64,000 bases of DNA from UBA5972 sp964567685 (GTDB taxonomy: Bacteria; Pseudomonadota; Alphaproteobacteria; Rhodobacterales; Rhodobacteraceae): NCBI GenBank assembly GCA_964567685.1, contig CAZMNO010000004.1, forward strand, positions 62,001-126,000. The letters are read 5' to 3'. Shown here piece by piece: positions 43,190 to 51,920 of this stretch. A model generated the notes under the pieces. That model saw nothing but the letters and a program-made list of their open reading frames with translations, ran no database searches and was not told where the DNA came from. Positions within the stretch are counted from its first letter, which is position 1; the number at the start of each line of letters is the position of its first letter. A program made the position numbers and the translations under genes.

Positions 43190-44338
43190 ATGCCCCCTGA
43201 AACCGACCCGGTCAAACTGACCGCCGATCTGATCCGCTGTGAGACCGTCGCACCAAATGAAGGCGGTGCTCTGGTGCTGTTAGAGGCCCTGTTGAAAGAC
43301 GCAGGATTTGCCTGCACCCGCGTTGACCGGGGCGGGATCGCCAATCTGTTTGCCCGCTGGGGGCAATGCGACAATGGCAAGACATTCGGGTTCAACGGGC
43401 ATACTGATGTGGTGCCGGTTGGCGATCTTGCAGCCTGGACGGCCCCACCTTTCGGGGCAGAAATCCGCGATGGTATCCTTTACGGTCGTGGGGCAGTTGA
43501 CATGAAATCCGGTGTTGCCGCCTTTGCAGCGGCTGCGATCGATTTCATCCGGCAATCGCCGCCCGATGGTTCGATCGTGCTAGCCATCACCGGCGATGAA
43601 GAAGCTGTTGCGGTTGATGGCACCGCTGCTCTGCTTGACTGGATGGAAGCCAATGGCGAGCGGATAGATGATTGCCTGGTTGGCGAGCCGACCTGCCCGA
43701 ACCATATGGGCGAGATGATGAAGATCGGGCGCCGCGGCTCGATGACCGCTAAGATTGTGGTGACCGGCAAACAGGGCCACTCGGCCTATCCGCACCGCGC
43801 CCTCAATCCACTGCCAGCGATGGCGCGGCTGATGGATCGGCTGGCCTCGCATGTGCTGGATGAAGGAACCGAGCATTTTGATCCTTCCACCCTGGCGATC
43901 ACCTCGATTGACACAGGGAATTCGGCCAGCAACGTGATCCCCGCCAAATGCGAGGCAGCGATCAACATCCGGTTCAATGATGCCCATTCCTCGGCAGGTC
44001 TGATCGACTGGTTGCAAAGCGAAACTACCCGGATTTGCAGCGAAACCGGGGTGACGATTGACATGCAGACACAGGTTTCCGGTGAAAGCTTCCTGACCGA
44101 GGCAGGCCCGCTTTCCGATCTTGTTGCAGAGGCGGTTCAGGCGGAAACTGGCAGAACGCCGGAATTGTCGACATCCGGTGGTACATCGGATGCACGTTTC
44201 ATCAAAAACCACTGCCCGGTGGTGGAATTCGGGTTGGTCGGCAAGACCATGCATCAGGTTGATGAATGCGTTCCGGTTGAACAGATTGGCGAGCTCAAGG
44301 CAATCTATACGCGCATCCTCAGAGGGTATTTTGCGTAA
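43190..44338 (+). CDS. dapE: Succinyl-diaminopimelate desuccinylase
   Basis: A 382-residue M20 metallopeptidase that removes succinate from N-succinyl-LL-DAP in lysine/peptidoglycan synthesis. Zinc motifs: GHTDVVPVGDLAAWTAPPF (His71) and YGRGAVDMKSG (Asp104), then the ITGDEEAVAVDG catalytic Glu pair, and the SGGTSDARF C-terminal motif. It is 40 kb from dapD. The 169-base gap after tdm includes two imperfect copies of GTGACAGAGGATTC. It overlaps the next gene's start by eight bases. Confidence 0.92.
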   Translation: MPPETDPVKLTADLIRCETVAPNEGGALVLLEALLKDAGFACTRVDRGGIANLFARWGQCDNGKTFGFNGHTDVVPVGDLAAWTAPPFGAEIRDGILYGRGAVDMKSGVAAFAAAAIDFIRQSPPDGSIVLAITGDEEAVAVDGTAALLDWMEANGERIDDCLVGEPTCPNHMGEMMKIGRRGSMTAKIVVTGKQGHSAYPHRALNPLPAMARLMDRLASHVLDEGTEHFDPSTLAITSIDTGNSASNVIPAKCEAAINIRFNDAHSSAGLIDWLQSETTRICSETGVTIDMQTQVSGESFLTEAGPLSDLVAEAVQAETGRTPELSTSGGTSDARFIKNHCPVVEFGLVGKTMHQVDECVPVEQIGELKAIYTRILRGYFA

Positions 44339-44909
44339 ACCGCAACTCGTCATCATGGTGAAAGAGCCGCAACCTGGCCGGGTGAAAACCAGATTGGGAC
44401 GAGATATTGGGATGATCGCATCGGCATGGTGGTTTCGTCATCAATGCAGCAGTCTGATCCGCACCCTATCGAGCGATGCACGCTGGCGCACGATCCTCGC
44501 GATTTCACCTGACACAGCCGCGATGACCAGCTGCAACTGGCCCGGGCATCTGCCACGCTTACCGCAGGGCAAAGGCGATCTTGGCACGCGGATGGGCCGG
44601 GTATTTCGCACCCTGCCACCGGGGCCGGTGGTGATTATTGGGGCCGATGTTCCGGGCATCACACCGGCGCATATCAACCGGGCCTTTCGCGCCCTTGGGG
44701 ATCATGACGCCGTTTTTGGTCCAGCCCCTGACGGAGGTTATTGGCTGGTCGGACTGAAGCGAACCGCAACACCGCCTTTGGGTCTCTTTCACAATGTGCG
44801 CTGGTCAACCCGGTTCGCTCTGTCCGATACGCTTGCCAGCCTGCCCGGTAAGCGGATCGCTCTGATTGACGAATTGCGCGATATTGATACCGGTGCCGAT
44901 TTGGCATGA
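44331..44909 (+). CDS. DUF2064-family (TIGR04282) putative glycosyltransferase
   Basis: A 192-residue Rossmann-like protein: VIMVKEPQPGRVKTRLGRDIG at the N-terminus, VVIIGADVPGITPAHINRAF in the middle, and FGPAPDGGYWLVGLKR. Family proteins are distant nucleotidyl/glycosyl transferases of unknown substrate. The start is TTG 44331, since the first strand RKPQLVIMVKEP needs to be complete; it overlaps the dapE stop, implying coupling. An ATG at 44355 would cut the first strand. Confidence 0.75.
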   Translation: MRKPQLVIMVKEPQPGRVKTRLGRDIGMIASAWWFRHQCSSLIRTLSSDARWRTILAISPDTAAMTSCNWPGHLPRLPQGKGDLGTRMGRVFRTLPPGPVVIIGADVPGITPAHINRAFRALGDHDAVFGPAPDGGYWLVGLKRTATPPLGLFHNVRWSTRFALSDTLASLPGKRIALIDELRDIDTGADLA

Positions 44910-44940
44910 CCCTCCGCACCTGCCGTGATATGCGCCAGTT

Positions 44941-47193
44941 ATGAAAAACCTCCCGTCAAAAGCAGATATTCTTAGCTGGATTGAAAACAATCCCGGCAAA
45001 AACTCCAAGCGCGATATCGCGCGCGCCTTTGGCATCAAGGGGGCGGCTCGGATTGATCTCAAGCGAATTCTGAAAGAGCTGACCGACGAGGGGCATCTGG
45101 CAAAGAAAAAGTGCAACTACAGCGATCCGGGCGCTTTGCCGCCGGTTGCTGTTCTTCTGGTCACGGAGGTTGACGAGAACGGTGATCTGTTTGCCCGTCC
45201 GATGGATCGTAATGGGGACGAGGATGCACCACGGATCTTGATCAAGTCAGGCAAGGGTGACCGGGCGCCGGGCAGGAATGACCGCATTCTGGCACGGCTC
45301 ACGCCAACGCCGGAGGAAGACCACGCCTATGAAGGGCGGGTGATCCGCAAGATCGGTTCAGGCCCGACGCGCATTCTTGGCCTTTATCGCAAAGGCAGCG
45401 AAGGTGGTCGCATCGTTCCGATTGACAAGAAATCGGATCGTGAATGGCAAGTACCGGAATCCGAGAGTAAAGGCGCGCGCGACGGTGAACTGGTCGAGGC
45501 AGAGCAAATCGGCCCGAAATCACGCATCGGATTACCCCGCGCTAGGGTTGTCGAGGTTCTGGGCGACCCGATGGCCCCCAAATCCGTGTCCCTCTATGCA
45601 ATCCACACACATGGGATTCCCGATGAGTTCCCCGACAAGGTTTTACTGGAAGCCGAGGCCGCCAAACCCGCAGAACTGGGTGTGCGTGAAGACCTGACGC
45701 ACCTGCCGCTAATCACCATCGACCCCGCAGATGCGCGTGATCGCGATGACGCGGTCTATGCGCATCTGGATGAGGACAGTACCAACGAGGGTGGTTTCGT
45801 TGTCTGGGTGGCCATCGCCGATGTGGCGCATTACGTCACGGCGGGTTCCGCGCTTGACCGCGAGGCGCGCAAACGTGGAAATTCCACCTATTTCCCGGAT
45901 CGCGTGGTTCCGATGCTGCCGGAAAAACTGTCAGCCGATCTTTGTTCTTTGCATCAGGACGTACCGCGCCCCTGCTTGGCGGTTCGAATGGTGTTCAATC
46001 AGGCGGGGCGTAAAATCGATCATCGCTTTACCCGCGGATTGATGAAGTCACAGGCGTCGCTCAACTATCTTCAGGCACAAGCCGCTGAAGATGGCGCCCC
46101 TGATGCACAGACCGAACCGCTGCTGGAAAACGTAGTCAAACCCTTGTTTGCCGCCTATCAGGCGGTCCTGAAAGAGCGAAACAACCGCCAGCCCCTGCAT
46201 CTTGACCTGCCCGAGCGCCGTATTGAACTGTCAGAAGAAGGCCACGTCACCTCGGTTGCATTTCGCGACCGGTTTGACGCCCATAAACTTATCGAAGAAT
46301 TCATGATCCTTGCCAATGTCTCGGCCGCTGAAACGTTGGAGGCAAAGCGCCGGCCGTTCCTTTACCGGGTCCACGAAGAGCCGGCGCCCGAGAAACTGGA
46401 CGGTTTGCGCGAAGTGGCCGAGGCAGCGGGGCTGACTCTGGCCAAGGGTCAGGTGCTGAAAACGGCACATCTGAACAGATTGCTGGATGCAGCGGCAGGT
46501 GGTGAAAGCGCCGAAATCATCAACATGTCGGTTTTGCGTTCCATGACGCAGGCCTATTACGCACCGGGGAATTTCGGTCATTTCGGTCTGGCGCTCAGGC
46601 GGTACGGCCATTTCACCTCGCCGATCCGCCGCTATGCCGATCTGATTGTACACCGGGCATTGATCACTGCGCATGGCTGGGGGGATGACGGCTTGTCGCC
46701 AGATGATATCGACCGACTGGAAGAGACGGGCGAGTTGATTTCACAGGCCGAGCGGCGCTCGATGGTGGCCGAACGCGATACCAATGATCGTTATCTGGCT
46801 TCCTATCTGTCCGAGCGTGTGGGCAATGAGTTTGAGGGCCGGATTTCCGGCATCGCGCGGTTTGGCCTGTTCGTGCGTCTGGAAGAAACCGGAGCCGATG
46901 GTCTGGTGCCGATCTCTTCGCTGGGGCGCGAGTATTTTCACCATAACGCGGATAACCAGACCCTGACTGGGGAAAAATCCAGACTGGTTTTGAAGCTTGG
47001 GCAGATTGTAACGGTTCGGCTGAACGAGGCGGTTCCCGTCACCGGCGGGTTGATGTTTGAGCTTCTGGCTGTGGAAGGCAAAGCTTTGCCACGCGGCAGC
47101 GGCGCAAGGGCCGCCCGCCCAAGCGGGCGCAAGCTCAGCAGCTATCGCCGGAAGAAAGGCAAGAAGCGCAAGGTCGAGCATCGGCGGAAATAG
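44941..47193 (+). CDS. rnr: Ribonuclease R
   Basis: A 750-residue 3'-5' exoribonuclease. An N-terminal winged helix (ADILSWIENNPGKNSKRDIARAFG) precedes cold-shock OB domains. The RNB catalytic core begins near LPLITIDPADARDRDDAVYAHL (metal aspartates). An S1 domain (EGRISGIARFGLFVRLEETGADGLVP) ends in a highly basic tail (SYRRKKGKKRKVEHRRK). RNase R degrades structured RNA and helps ribosomal RNA quality control. It follows the DUF2064 gene by 31 bases. Confidence 0.95.
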   Translation: MKNLPSKADILSWIENNPGKNSKRDIARAFGIKGAARIDLKRILKELTDEGHLAKKKCNYSDPGALPPVAVLLVTEVDENGDLFARPMDRNGDEDAPRILIKSGKGDRAPGRNDRILARLTPTPEEDHAYEGRVIRKIGSGPTRILGLYRKGSEGGRIVPIDKKSDREWQVPESESKGARDGELVEAEQIGPKSRIGLPRARVVEVLGDPMAPKSVSLYAIHTHGIPDEFPDKVLLEAEAAKPAELGVREDLTHLPLITIDPADARDRDDAVYAHLDEDSTNEGGFVVWVAIADVAHYVTAGSALDREARKRGNSTYFPDRVVPMLPEKLSADLCSLHQDVPRPCLAVRMVFNQAGRKIDHRFTRGLMKSQASLNYLQAQAAEDGAPDAQTEPLLENVVKPLFAAYQAVLKERNNRQPLHLDLPERRIELSEEGHVTSVAFRDRFDAHKLIEEFMILANVSAAETLEAKRRPFLYRVHEEPAPEKLDGLREVAEAAGLTLAKGQVLKTAHLNRLLDAAAGGESAEIINMSVLRSMTQAYYAPGNFGHFGLALRRYGHFTSPIRRYADLIVHRALITAHGWGDDGLSPDDIDRLEETGELISQAERRSMVAERDTNDRYLASYLSERVGNEFEGRISGIARFGLFVRLEETGADGLVPISSLGREYFHHNADNQTLTGEKSRLVLKLGQIVTVRLNEAVPVTGGLMFELLAVEGKALPRGSGARAARPSGRKLSSYRRKKGKKRKVEHRRK

Positions 47194-47280
47194 GCGCGGT
47201 CTCACCATTTCTGCGCTTGGCCCTTTTTTGCTGGGAAATTTCCTTGTAAGCTTTCCAAAAAACAGGCGAGCAGGAGTTTC

Positions 47281-48561
47281 ATGATGCGACGGAAGTTGGG
47301 TCTATTTTGCGTTGTGGGCACGCTGGTTCTGTCGCAACCCCTGAACAGTTCAACGGCTGTGGAAAGCCTCGAAATCCGGCCAAAACCTCGCCCGGCAACG
47401 ACACAGAGTACGGTAATCAGAGTGGCCTCTTCCAACGCCCGATTTGATCTGTGGGTTAAATCCTTTCGCAAAAAGGCCGTGGCAAATGGCATTTCCGGAT
47501 CAGTCTATGATCGCGCGTTTCGGGGCGTGAAATACAATTCTTATGTGATCGACAAGGATCGCAACCAGACTGAATTCACCAAGCAAATCTGGGAGTATCT
47601 TGATACCGCCACTTCGGAAACACGCGTTCGCAACGGCAAAGCCGCACTCAGCAAGCGTCGCAGTTTGCTGAGAAGGATTGAGAAAACCTATAATGTTGAT
47701 GCCGAGGTAGTGTTGGCGATCTGGGGGCTGGAAAGTGCCTATGGGGCGCAGATGGGCGATATTCCGATCATCGAAAGCCTGGCGACGCTGGCCTATGATG
47801 GCCGCCGGCGCAAGTTCTTTGAGGCCCAGTTACTTGCCGCCCTCAGCATCGTTCAGTCAGGTGATGTCCGGGCCGCCGCGATGAAAGGCTCCTGGGCCGG
47901 TGCGATGGGGCATACCCAGTTCATCCCGACCAGTTACCTGGCTTTTGCACAGGATTTCCGCAATGACGGCAAGCGCGACATCTGGAGCAAGGATCCTGCC
48001 GATGCGCTGGCCTCAACCGCCAATTATCTGGCGCGTCACGGCTGGGTCAAAGGCCAGCCCTGGGGGATGGAGGTGAGGCTTCCCAAGGGCTTTGACTATT
48101 CGCTCTCAGGCGAGCGGGTGAAGAAGAATGTTTCCGAATGGCGCGCGCTTGGGATCAAAACGATTGATGGCAAGAAACTGCCCGATCACGGTAAATCCTC
48201 GATCCTGTTGCCCGCAGGGTCGCAAGGTGCTGCGTTCATTATCTTTAAGAACTTTCATGTGCTTGAACGCTACAACACAGCTGACGCCTATGTGATTGCG
48301 GTTGGCCATCTGGGTGACCGGATCATGGGCGGCAAGAAAATTCAGACCAAATGGCCACGCGGAGAGAAGGCGCTTTCCTTCAAGCAGAAAAAGCAGATGC
48401 AGCGTTTGTTGAAACGCAAGGGCTTTGATACTGAAAAAATCGACGGAATCGTCGGGCCCAACACGATTGCCGCGATCCGCGCATTTCAGGCGTCAATCGG
48501 GGTGACACCTGATGGTTATGCAACGACAGATTTACTGAAGCTCTTGAAAAAGAAGAAATAA
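47281..48561 (+). CDS. Lytic murein transglycosylase (MltB-like, SLT_2 plus peptidoglycan-binding domain)
   Basis: A 426-residue envelope enzyme. N-terminal signal segment (residues 1-27). The SLT_2 domain includes WGLESAYGAQMGD with catalytic Glu151, TLAYDGRRRKFFEAQL and GSWAGAMGHTQFIPTSYL. The C-terminal about 60 residues form a PG_binding_1 domain (KRKGFDTEKIDGIVGPNTIAAIRAFQ). It cleaves glycan strands with 1,6-anhydro product formation. AGGAG precedes two adjacent ATG codons (47281, 47284); either may be used. A gene-end motif follows 37 bases after the stop. Confidence 0.9.
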   Translation: MMRRKLGLFCVVGTLVLSQPLNSSTAVESLEIRPKPRPATTQSTVIRVASSNARFDLWVKSFRKKAVANGISGSVYDRAFRGVKYNSYVIDKDRNQTEFTKQIWEYLDTATSETRVRNGKAALSKRRSLLRRIEKTYNVDAEVVLAIWGLESAYGAQMGDIPIIESLATLAYDGRRRKFFEAQLLAALSIVQSGDVRAAAMKGSWAGAMGHTQFIPTSYLAFAQDFRNDGKRDIWSKDPADALASTANYLARHGWVKGQPWGMEVRLPKGFDYSLSGERVKKNVSEWRALGIKTIDGKKLPDHGKSSILLPAGSQGAAFIIFKNFHVLERYNTADAYVIAVGHLGDRIMGGKKIQTKWPRGEKALSFKQKKQMQRLLKRKGFDTEKIDGIVGPNTIAAIRAFQASIGVTPDGYATTDLLKLLKKKK

Positions 48562-48598
48562 ATTCGTTTTTCAAGCAGGCCGCTGGCAAAGATTCAAT

Positions 48599-48632
48599 GC
48601 CTTCGGCGAGGATATTAATCAAAAAGAAGAAG
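48599..48632 (+). terminator. Rhodobacterales-type gene-end motif, copy 2
   Basis: GCCTTCGGCGAGGATATTAA followed by TCAAAAAGAAGAAG, between the transglycosylase stop and the convergent zapE stop. Same layout as copies at 3291 and 53226: GCCT.CGGCG.G.ATATT, then an A/G-rich tail. The GCCTTCGGC core forms a tight UUCG-like hairpin (GCC-TTC-GGC). Confidence 0.5.
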
Positions 48633-48641
48633 TTGGTGCGA

Positions 48642-49736
48642 CTAACTTTCCAGGGCCCAGTCGCTGGACTGCATTTCCTGCAATCGCGAAGCAGTGCGTT
48701 CGAATTCAAAGGCTCCTGTGCCGGTGGGATAGAGCGACTCTGGCGGCGCGGCGGCTGAGCAGATCAGGCGTGTTTTGGCCTCATAGAGAGCATCGATCAG
48801 CGTCACAAACCGCCGCGCTTGGTTGTTTTGAGCGCGGGTCATTTGTGGGATGTCGTCCAGCAGAAGAACCCGGACAACCTCGGTGATCGCCAGGTAATCG
48901 GCGGCACCCAGCGATGCGTCGCAAAGATCAGCAAAGGAAGCACGGGCAACGCCGTTGTGAAACAAGGGCAGGGTCACAGAGCGTGATTTCACCTTGAGCG
49001 TCAGTTGTTCCCCAACCCCGTCCGTCAGATCGGCCCATATACCGTCAAGCGCTTTGGTTGCTTCTTGGCCGAGGGGGCTGAAATAGGTTTGTGCCCCCCT
49101 CAGGCGATCCTGACGGTAGTCAAGTTCGGTTAAAAGGTGATGCACGACCATGCGCGATTTGATGAGGTCAATGAAGGGCAGAAAAAGCTGGCGGTTGAGC
49201 CCGTGGCGATAAAGATCGTCAGGCGCGCGGTTCGATGTCGTGATGATCGTGACACCCGCTTCCAGCAATTGTTCAAACAGACGCCCGACGATCATCGCAT
49301 CCGTGATATCGGTGATCTGCATTTCGTCAAAACAGAGGAGCCGCGCTTCGCTTGCGACGGCCTCAGCCACAGGTTTGATCGGGTCATTCACGCCTTCTTG
49401 GCGGGCGTTGTGGATCGCGTCATGGATTTCCTGCATGAAAGCGTGAAAATGCACCCGGCGCTTGCGATCGATCCTTATGGCGGCAAAGAACAGATCCATC
49501 AGCATGGATTTCCCGGCACCGACCCCGCCCCACAGGTAGAGACCGGGGGGTTGTGGTGGATTCCAGCGGTCGCGCAGGGCACCAAGCAGGGATTTTCGTT
49601 TGCGCGATGTCGATTCCAGATAGGCGCGGGTTTCTTCAAGCATCGCTGCTGCGCGCAGCTGGGCCTTGTCATGGTGAAGCTGACCGTCACCAACCATGCC
49701 TTCATATATGGAAATCAGATCAGAGCTCACCCGCAT
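48642..49736 (-). CDS. zapE: Cell division protein ZapE (AFG1-like AAA ATPase)
   Basis: A 364-residue P-loop ATPase. Walker A is GGVGAGKSMLMDLFF; Walker B is LLCFDEMQITDITDAMIVGRLFEQLLEAGVTIITTSNRAP; the HAFMQEIH and RFVTLIDALYE segments also mark the family. ZapE associates with FtsZ at constriction in bacteria. A GAGGA touches the ATG at 49736, so GTG 49730 six bases later may be the true start. Divergent from the MFS gene. Confidence 0.9.
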   Translation of the reverse strand: MRVSSDLISIYEGMVGDGQLHHDKAQLRAAAMLEETRAYLESTSRKRKSLLGALRDRWNPPQPPGLYLWGGVGAGKSMLMDLFFAAIRIDRKRRVHFHAFMQEIHDAIHNARQEGVNDPIKPVAEAVASEARLLCFDEMQITDITDAMIVGRLFEQLLEAGVTIITTSNRAPDDLYRHGLNRQLFLPFIDLIKSRMVVHHLLTELDYRQDRLRGAQTYFSPLGQEATKALDGIWADLTDGVGEQLTLKVKSRSVTLPLFHNGVARASFADLCDASLGAADYLAITEVVRVLLLDDIPQMTRAQNNQARRFVTLIDALYEAKTRLICSAAAPPESLYPTGTGAFEFERTASRLQEMQSSDWALES

Positions 49737-49846
49737 TCCTCATCTCAGAACTATAAGAAATTGTGATCCCATGATCGACAAAAATTCTCTTGACCTGGCG
49801 CGTGTTTTCCATCACCGTCAGGTCTGATCAAGGACATGAAATAGAG

Positions 49847-51091
49847 ATGACCAAGACGCAAGCCCCTTTGTTCACACCAGTTCTGATCGGCGGCTGCATC
49901 ATTATCCTGATGGGGTTTGCGATCCGCGCCTCGTTTGGTGTGTTCCAGATACCGATTGCAGACGAGTTCGGCTGGGCTCGTGCCGAGTTTTCATTGGCAA
50001 TTGCCATTCAGAACCTGGCCTGGGGAATCGGGCAGCCGATTTTCAGCGCTATTGCGGAAAAAGTCGGGGACCGGCGGGCGATTATTCTGGGTGCGCTGAC
50101 TTATGCGATCGGGCTGGTGCTTTCAAGCTTCGCGGTGACGCCCGGTGCGCATCAGTTTCTGGAAATTCTGGTCGGGTTTGGCGTTGCCGGTACTGGTTTT
50201 GGTGTCATCCTGGCAGTCGTCGGACGCACCGCGTCTGACGAGAACCGGTCGCTGGCGCTGGGCATTGCAACAGCAGCAGGCTCTGGCGGACAGGTGATCG
50301 GGGCACCGGTGGCCGAATGGCTGCTGACGATGATGCCCTGGCAAACGGTGTTTCTGGTGTTTGCCGCAGGCATTCTGGCGGTTCTGGCCGTGCTGCCAAT
50401 CATGAAAAGCCCGGCACCCGCGACCCGTACCGAGCTTGAAGAAAGCATGGGGGAAATCCTCAAAAAGGCGGTGACGGACCCGTCTTATATTCTGATTTTC
50501 GTCGGTTTCTTTTCCTGCGGCTATCAGCTTGCCTTCGTCACAGCGCATTTTCCGGCGATGGTCACGGAAATCTGTGGTGCGATTGATCCCGGTGGCTTGC
50601 TGGCAAGTGCAGGCGTGACCACCACATCAGCGCTTGGGGCGGTGGCGATTTCACTGATCGGGCTGGCAAATATCGTCGGGACGGTGCTGGCAGGCTGGCT
50701 GGGCAACCGTTATTCGCGCAAATATCTGTTGGCGGGGATATATCTGGGGCGAACGCTTGTGGCCGGGCTCTTTATCATGATGCCTGTCACACCCCTCAGC
50801 GTTATCCTGTTTTCATTGGCGATGGGCTCGCTTTGGCTGGCCACCGTGCCGCTGACCGCGGGTCTGGTCGCGCATATTTACGGGCTGCGCTATATGGGCA
50901 CGCTTTATGGGCTTGTGTTTTTCAGTCACCAGCTTGGCAGTTTTCTGGGGGTCTGGCTGGGCGGGCGGATGTATGACCTCTATGGCAGCTATACCGCTGT
51001 CTGGTGGGTTGGCGTCGGTGTTGGGGCGCTTTCGGCGATTGTCCATCTGCCTGTCAATGAGCGCCCATTTGATCAGCGTGCTGTCGCATAA
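49847..51091 (+). CDS. Major facilitator superfamily transporter
   Basis: A 414-residue 12-span carrier: first span PVLIGGCIIILMGFAIRAS, the DRR loop (EKVGDRRAIILGALTYAIGL) between spans 2 and 3, GIATAAGSGGQVIGAP (span 5), GNRYSRKYLLAGIYLGRT (second A-like motif). It is of the monocarboxylate/oxalate-type group by appearance, but substrate is not predictable. ATG 49847 is chosen over TTG 49790. It is upstream of pncA-pncB with a 202-base gap containing a dyad, so nicotinate or nicotinamide import is a weak possibility only. Confidence 0.82.
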   Translation: MTKTQAPLFTPVLIGGCIIILMGFAIRASFGVFQIPIADEFGWARAEFSLAIAIQNLAWGIGQPIFSAIAEKVGDRRAIILGALTYAIGLVLSSFAVTPGAHQFLEILVGFGVAGTGFGVILAVVGRTASDENRSLALGIATAAGSGGQVIGAPVAEWLLTMMPWQTVFLVFAAGILAVLAVLPIMKSPAPATRTELEESMGEILKKAVTDPSYILIFVGFFSCGYQLAFVTAHFPAMVTEICGAIDPGGLLASAGVTTTSALGAVAISLIGLANIVGTVLAGWLGNRYSRKYLLAGIYLGRTLVAGLFIMMPVTPLSVILFSLAMGSLWLATVPLTAGLVAHIYGLRYMGTLYGLVFFSHQLGSFLGVWLGGRMYDLYGSYTAVWWVGVGVGALSAIVHLPVNERPFDQRAVA

Positions 51092-51122
51092 GGCTGACCG
51101 AGCCCGGTAGATAGAAGATAAT

Positions 51123-51137
51123 TTGCGTTATACGCAA
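51123..51137. promoter_or_regulatory. Dyad TTGCGT-TAT-ACGCAA upstream of pncA
   Basis: Perfect 6-base arms with a 3-base spacer, 157 bases before the pncA start, embedded in AT-rich sequence. It is a reasonable candidate operator for an NAD-salvage regulator. The spacing, symmetry and location support regulation; no regulator is encoded here. Confidence 0.4.
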
Positions 51138-51293
51138 TTTAGTTTGCAATAAACGAAATGCTACAGTTTATTAGTCTATCCGCCAACTTGGCCAGGACTG
51201 CAGAGAACCGACCCCTGTTCAGCCAAAAGGCGGCATTGACGCGGCGGTTTCCTCTGTCTAGGTCTAAAGTTCCTGATAAATAGGAAGTTTTTC

Positions 51294-51905
51294 ATGCCGC
51301 ATCCCGACGATACTGCGCTGTTGATGATCGACATTCAGAACGACTTCTGCCCGGGCGGCGCACTGGCCGTGACCGCGGGGGACGAGATCATTGCAGAGGT
51401 GAACACTTTGCAAGCAGATTACCCGGTGAAGGTGCTGACGCAGGACTGGCACCCGGCTGACCATAGCTCCTTTGCCGACAATCATGCCACCGGTGAACAA
51501 CTTTCGCTGATCGAAATGCCTTACGGGCCGCAGGTTTTGTGGCCCAGTCACTGCGTTCAGGGGACTGAAGGCGCTGCATTTCATCGCGGTTTGTCAACGG
51601 ATTCTGCGGATTTGATCATTCGCAAGGGGTTCCGTCCATCGATCGACAGCTACTCGGCATTTTTTGAAAACGATAAAACAACGCCGACAGGTCTGGCCGG
51701 CTATCTGCGTGAACGCGGGGTTAAAAACCTGGCGCTTGTCGGATTGGCCACCGATTTTTGTGTGCGATTCTCAGCGGTGGATGCTGCAAGGCTGGGTTTT
51801 GGGGTTACCGTATTACAAAGGGCCTGCCGGGCGATTGACCTTGATGGATCGCTGGATGCAGCGCTGATTGATATGCGGGATCACGGCGTAGAACTGGCAG
51901 ACTGA
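51294..51905 (+). CDS. pncA: Nicotinamidase (bifunctional nicotinamidase/pyrazinamidase)
   Basis: A 203-residue isochorismatase-fold amidase that hydrolyses nicotinamide to nicotinate in NAD salvage. Catalytic triad: Asp13 in LLMIDIQNDFCPGG, Lys111 in IIRKGF, Cys156 in GLATDFCVRFSAVDAA. Metal ligands lie in QDWHPADHSSF (Asp51, His53, His57 region). AGGA precedes ATG 51294. It is immediately followed by pncB, which uses its product. Confidence 0.93.
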   Translation: MPHPDDTALLMIDIQNDFCPGGALAVTAGDEIIAEVNTLQADYPVKVLTQDWHPADHSSFADNHATGEQLSLIEMPYGPQVLWPSHCVQGTEGAAFHRGLSTDSADLIIRKGFRPSIDSYSAFFENDKTTPTGLAGYLRERGVKNLALVGLATDFCVRFSAVDAARLGFGVTVLQRACRAIDLDGSLDAALIDMRDHGVELAD

Positions 51906-51920
51906 AGGAAGTTCTCGGGC

